Part shown: positions 5,969 to 8,163 of the stretch, one piece after another
Numbering within the stretch: the stretch's first letter is position 1
Layout of the letters: each line of letters opens with the position of its first letter
Source: an uncultured Bacilli bacterium
GTDB taxonomy: Bacteria > Bacillota_I > Bacilli_A > RF39 > UBA660
Assembly: GCA_947628325.1 (NCBI GenBank)
Contig: CANQZL010000063.1
Coordinates: 1-8,163, forward strand
Direction of reading: 5' to 3'
DNA: 8,163 bases
Program-made: the position numbers and the translations under genes
Notes under the pieces: generated by a model
Databases searched by the model: none
What the model was told of the DNA's origin: nothing
Seen by the model: only the letters and a program-made list of their open reading frames with translations

Positions 5969-5994
5969 ATTATTCACCCTATCATTCTTCTTAT

Positions 5995-6003
5995 ATTTTA
6001 ACA
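5995..6003 (-). promoter_or_regulatory. possible extended -10 promoter of the thioredoxin-like gene
   Basis: On the minus strand TGTTAAAAT (6003-5995) has the TGn plus -10 pattern. The region 17 bases further upstream is only a T-run belonging to the preceding terminator, so there is no real -35. Position relative to the ribosome binding site (5980-5974) is suitable. An alternative is read-through from the PPIase gene. Confidence 0.4.
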
Positions 6004-6009
6004 TCTTTT

Positions 6010-6042
6010 ATAAATAAAAAAAAGCTTTTTATTAAGCCTTTT
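6010..6042 (-). terminator. rho-independent terminator after the cyclophilin gene
   Basis: On the minus strand AAAAGGCTT (6042-6034) pairs with AAGCTTTTT (6027-6019) over 9 bp, including one G-U pair, around a 6-base loop. A T-rich tail TTTATTTAT follows. The stop codon (6034-6032) lies at the top of the stem. It is weaker than the other terminators in the window, and some transcription may continue into the thioredoxin-like gene. Confidence 0.68.
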
Positions 6043-6718
6043 CTACTTCTATGAATCTTATTGATTTTATAACAGGGGGATTAACAGGTGTTTCCCCGTC
6101 TGCTTTAACTTCAACGTTAGCTATTTTATCAACGTTATCTAATCCTGCAAAAACACGACCAAATGAAGCATATTTGCCATCTAAAAAGGTAGAATCAGCA
6201 TGAACTATAAAGAATTGACTAGAAGCACTATTTCTTGTTTCATCAGTATCAGGATTGCCTCCACGACGAGCCATTGAAACAACTCCTCTTGTATGAGATA
6301 AAGTATTTTTTACTCCGTTTTCTTCAAATTCTCCTTTTATTTCTTCATCAGAACCACCAGTTCCTGTTCCTGTAGGATCACCAGTCTGAATCATAAAGCC
6401 ACTCATTATACGATGGAAAGTTAAACCATCATAAAATTTTTCACTAACTAGTTTTTTGAAGTTAGCAATTGTTATAGGAGCGTCTTTATTAGATAAAACA
6501 ATTAATATAATATCTCCATTTTGCATTTGTATTTTTACACGATCAGTTTCTTTATCTACTTCTTTAAATTTATATCCATCTATTGTCCCTTCAGTAATTT
6601 CTTCAGTCACGATTTTCTCTCCTCCTTTATCTTCTTCATTATCTTTATTATTACACCCACTCAAGAAAAAAGTCGAGGCCATAATTAATAAAACAATAAA
6701 CATTATTTTCTTTTTCAT
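6032..6718 (-). CDS. lipoprotein peptidyl-prolyl cis-trans isomerase, cyclophilin type
   Basis: A 228-aa extracytoplasmic foldase that catalyses cis-trans isomerisation of prolyl bonds. A lipoprotein signal (MKKKIMFIVLLIMASTFF) ends in the lipobox LSGC with lipidated Cys22, followed by an acidic, disordered spacer (about 23-55). The cyclophilin domain covers about 60-228. Conserved residues include FHRIMSGFMIQTGDP (101-115) with catalytic Arg103, Phe108, Met109 and Gln111; TGTGTGG (116-122); SSQFFIVH (166-173); and FLDGKYASFGRV (178-189). Phe178 replaces the tryptophan that gives cyclosporin sensitivity in CypA, and Tyr183 replaces its histidine, both common in bacterial members. The ATG follows GGTGAT (6729-6724) at five bases' spacing. 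It starts 30 bases after the alkD-like stop, with no T-tailed terminator between them, so the two may be cotranscribed. Confidence 0.95.
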   Translation of the reverse strand: MKKKIMFIVLLIMASTFFLSGCNNKDNEEDKGGEKIVTEEITEGTIDGYKFKEVDKETDRVKIQMQNGDIILIVLSNKDAPITIANFKKLVSEKFYDGLTFHRIMSGFMIQTGDPTGTGTGGSDEEIKGEFEENGVKNTLSHTRGVVSMARRGGNPDTDETRNSASSQFFIVHADSTFLDGKYASFGRVFAGLDNVDKIANVEVKADGETPVNPPVIKSIRFIEVEKA

Positions 6719-6734
6719 TTTTTATCACCATTAT

Positions 6735-6753
6735 TATAATATCAAATATTATA
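6735..6753. repeat. perfect AT-only inverted repeat between the alkD-like and PPIase genes
   Basis: TATAATAT, a 3-base spacer and ATATTATA form a perfect 8-bp dyad over 19 bases. It covers the stop codon of the alkD-like gene (6751-6749) and ends a few bases before the PPIase ribosome binding site. No T-run follows on either side, so it is not a standard terminator. Each arm contains TATAAT-like bases when read on the minus strand, so it may be part of a PPIase promoter or operator, though no good -35 fits. Chance is possible in such AT-rich DNA. Confidence 0.45.
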
Positions 6754-7456
6754 TTCTTTTTAAAGTATCTAAATAATTTTTTTGTTCTTTACTAACTCTA
6801 TAAGAATCTTTTATTTTACTGATTGCTTTATTATGAGTAAAATTATTTAAGTTATTATTTAATAAGTATTTTTCAGTTTCTTGTGGATAATGAATATATA
6901 ATTCACATATTAACCAAGATTCAGCCATATTAATATAGTATTTATTACTATTTATTTTATCTAATGTATTAAATATATCATTTAAATACTCTTCTTTAAC
7001 ATAAAAATTTAAAATAATTATTAAGCCCGTTCTTGAAATAAATTCTTTTTTATTTAAAGATAATTTTTTAGCCAATTTAAAATATTTAAGAGGATTTTTA
7101 GTAACAATTTTTAAACTATTACAGAAAGAATCACATATAGCCCAATTATCTATTTTTTTAATATATTCATTAAAATATTCGATAAATATTTTTTCATCTT
7201 TAATATTAGCTATAACTAGTCCTTCTATAAGTACTTCTTCATAGAAAGTATTTTTACAAAGTTTTAAAAATTCTAAATAGTTAGTCTTACTTATTTCTTT
7301 AGCTATTTTTCTTAATAAAGGTATCTTAATACCTAGAATTTCATATTTAGTAGTACATAATTTTTGTTGAAAATTTTTATACTTATTATCAGCTAAACTC
7401 TTTAGATAATTAAGATAGTTATAATAACTTTCTTCTGTCCATCTATCAGAAATCAT
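6749..7456 (-). CDS. AlkD-family DNA alkylation repair glycosylase
   Basis: A 235-aa all-helical HEAT-like repeat protein of the AlkD family (B. cereus AlkD is 237 aa), which excises positively charged alkylated bases such as N7- and N3-methylpurines without flipping them. Family signatures: LGIKIPLLRKIAKEI (residues 41-55), FYEEVLIEGLVI (71-82), IDNWAICDSFC (102-112), NMAESWLICELY (176-187), and the C-terminal NKAISKIKDSYRVSKEQKNYL (209-229). Trp105, Asp109 and Trp181 match the catalytic Trp/Asp/Trp cluster of B. cereus AlkD (W109, D113, W187), and Arg142 probably the DNA-binding arginine. The ATG (7456) follows GGAAGTGA. A good promoter lies upstream, divergent from the Y-family polymerase gene. 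The protein is very rich in Lys, Asn, Ile and Tyr, as expected from the base composition. Confidence 0.9.
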   Translation of the reverse strand: MISDRWTEESYYNYLNYLKSLADNKYKNFQQKLCTTKYEILGIKIPLLRKIAKEISKTNYLEFLKLCKNTFYEEVLIEGLVIANIKDEKIFIEYFNEYIKKIDNWAICDSFCNSLKIVTKNPLKYFKLAKKLSLNKKEFISRTGLIIILNFYVKEEYLNDIFNTLDKINSNKYYINMAESWLICELYIHYPQETEKYLLNNNLNNFTHNKAISKIKDSYRVSKEQKNYLDTLKRI

Positions 7457-7476
7457 TTTTTCACTTCCATATTTTT

Positions 7477-7505
7477 AGTATATCTAATAATTTTGTAATT
7501 GGCAA
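7477..7505 (-). promoter_or_regulatory. promoter of the alkD-like gene
   Basis: On the minus strand TTGCCA (7505-7500) and TATACT (7482-7477) are 17 bases apart, each with five of six consensus bases. The expected start is a few bases before the GGAAGTGA ribosome binding site, giving a very short leader. The LexA-type box lies about 45 bases further upstream, so direct repression of this promoter seems unlikely. Confidence 0.72.
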
Positions 7506-7514
7506 ATATTTACA

Positions 7515-7543
7515 TTGCAATTATCTAATTATTAATATATAAT
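7515..7543 (+). promoter_or_regulatory. promoter of the Y-family polymerase gene
   Basis: TTGCAA (7515-7520) and a perfect TATAAT (7538-7543) are separated by 17 bases. The expected transcription start, near 7550, falls at the LexA-type box that follows, an arrangement expected for SOS repression. Confidence 0.75.
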
Positions 7544-7549
7544 TTTATT

Positions 7550-7563
7550 AGAACAAACGTTTG
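7550..7563 (+). promoter_or_regulatory. LexA/DinR-type SOS box
   Basis: AGAACAAACGTTTG fits the Gram-positive LexA consensus CGAACRNRYGTTYC at 12 of 14 positions, including the GAAC and GTT half-site cores at the correct four-base separation. It also contains a perfect 12-bp palindrome ACAAACGTTTGT (7553-7564). It overlaps the predicted transcription start of the polymerase gene and lies 16 bases before its start codon. LexA control is inference from sequence and from the SOS role of this polymerase family. Confidence 0.75.
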
Positions 7564-7579
7564 TATTGGTGGTGATAAG

Positions 7580-8163
7580 ATGAACGAGGAGATATTCCCC
7601 AAAAGAAATATTTTAAGTATTGATTTAAAAAGTTTCTTTGCTTCTTGTGAATGTGTTAAAAGAGGGTTAGATCCTTTTAAAGTTCCTTTAGTTGTAGCTA
7701 ATCCTAATCAAGGAGATGGTGCTATTACTTTAGCTGTTACCCCATTTTTAAAGAAGCAAGGGATAAAATCACGAGGAAGATTATTTGAAATACCAAAAAA
7801 TATTAAATATCAAATTGTTCCACCACGAATGAGTCTTTATATTAAAATGAGTGAAGAAGTTATATCAGTATATTTAGATTATGTTGCTAAAGAAGATTTA
7901 TTTGTCTACTCTATTGATGAATGTTTTTTAGATGTTACTAATTACTTAAAAATGTATAAGAAAACGGATTATGAATTAGCTAAAGAAATTTTACAAGAAA
8001 TAACTAAGAGAACTGGATTAACTGCTAATGCGGGAATAGGTCCTAATATTTTGTTAGCTAAAATAGCTATGGATTTAGAGGCGAAGTTGTATAAAGATGG
8101 AATTGCTAAATGGACTTATGAAGATGTTAAAACAAAATTATGGAAAGTAAAACCTCTATCTAA
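7580..8163 (+). CDS. Y-family translesion DNA polymerase, UmuC/UvrX type, N-terminal part
   Basis: The first 194 codons are present; the gene runs off the right edge. Y-family palm motifs are clear: ILSIDLKSFFASCECV (residues 11-26) with metal-binding Asp15 and likely steric gate Phe20, and VYSIDECFLDVT (109-120) with Asp113 and Glu114. LVVANPNQGDGAITLAVTPF (37-56) and ANAGIGPNILLAKIAMDLEA (149-168) are typical of the UvrX/YqjW/UmuC-type branch, which occurs in Firmicutes chromosomes, plasmids and phages. The enzyme copies past damaged template bases. The ATG follows GGTGGTGAT at 7569-7577. The gene is divergent from the alkD-like gene and is preceded by a promoter and a LexA-type box, so it is probably damage-inducible. 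Base and codon use match the neighbouring genes, giving no sign of recent transfer. DinB is less likely because of the DLKSFFASCE motif. Confidence 0.93.
   Translation, partial: MNEEIFPKRNILSIDLKSFFASCECVKRGLDPFKVPLVVANPNQGDGAITLAVTPFLKKQGIKSRGRLFEIPKNIKYQIVPPRMSLYIKMSEEVISVYLDYVAKEDLFVYSIDECFLDVTNYLKMYKKTDYELAKEILQEITKRTGLTANAGIGPNILLAKIAMDLEAKLYKDGIAKWTYEDVKTKLWKVKPLS

Noticed and set aside
5969..6004. Twelve-residue N-terminal extension of the thioredoxin-like protein from an upstream ATG
   Set aside because: No Shine-Dalgarno precedes ATG 6004, and the codons cover the possible -10 element and the AGGGTGA that serves ATG 5968.
5745..6017. Plus-strand open frame of 90 codons rich in Phe, Leu and Val, resembling a membrane protein
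   Set aside because: It is the antisense of the lysine-rich tail: AAA/AAG codons read backwards give Phe and Leu. The apparent hydrophobicity is an artefact.
6456..6776. Plus-strand open frame of 106 codons opposite the PPIase gene
   Set aside because: It overlaps the conserved cyclophilin domain and signal peptide on the other strand and has no recognisable features.

Overview
The window is strongly AT-rich and densely packed, with every complete gene on the minus strand and one gene leaving the right edge on the plus strand. It reads with the standard bacterial code: tryptophan is TGG throughout, and the sufD-like gene ends in a real TGA. Low GC, AGGAGGTGA-type ribosome binding sites, a sufC-sufD-sufS-sufU gene order, a CotF-type coat protein and a LexA/DinR-type box all point to a Bacillota genome, probably an uncultivated AT-rich member of the Bacilli. 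The lineage assignment is inference.

Layout from left to right. (1) 1-140: the 5' end of a small secreted or membrane-anchored protein gene. (2) 191-711: a translationally coupled pair, a 68-aa small helical protein followed by a CotF-family spore coat protein, with its own terminator. (3) 793-3899: a Fe-S cluster assembly operon transcribed sufC > sufD-like > sufS > sufU, with a good promoter in front of sufC and a strong terminator after sufU. No sufB is present, and the SufD-like protein is only 230 aa. (4) 3977-4882: a LysR-family regulator with a near-perfect promoter and its own terminator. (5) 4979-5968: a membrane-anchored thioredoxin-like protein with a long lysine-rich cytoplasmic tail. 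(6) 6032-6718: a lipoprotein cyclophilin-type peptidyl-prolyl isomerase. (7) 6749-7456: an AlkD-family DNA glycosylase. (8) 7580-end: a Y-family (UmuC/UvrX-type) polymerase, divergent from alkD, with a promoter and a LexA-type box at its start.

Functionally these are small housekeeping and stress modules: Fe-S cluster biogenesis, extracytoplasmic protein folding and thiol chemistry (PPIase plus thioredoxin-like protein), and DNA damage repair or tolerance (AlkD plus an SOS-type polymerase). Nearly every transcription unit ends in a hairpin that includes the stop codon of its last gene. No mobile element, CRISPR array, tRNA or rRNA was seen. No stretch longer than about 125 bases lacks a gene. 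The observations most worth following are the sufB-less operon with a shortened SufD, and the thioredoxin-like protein with a histone-H1-like cytoplasmic tail.
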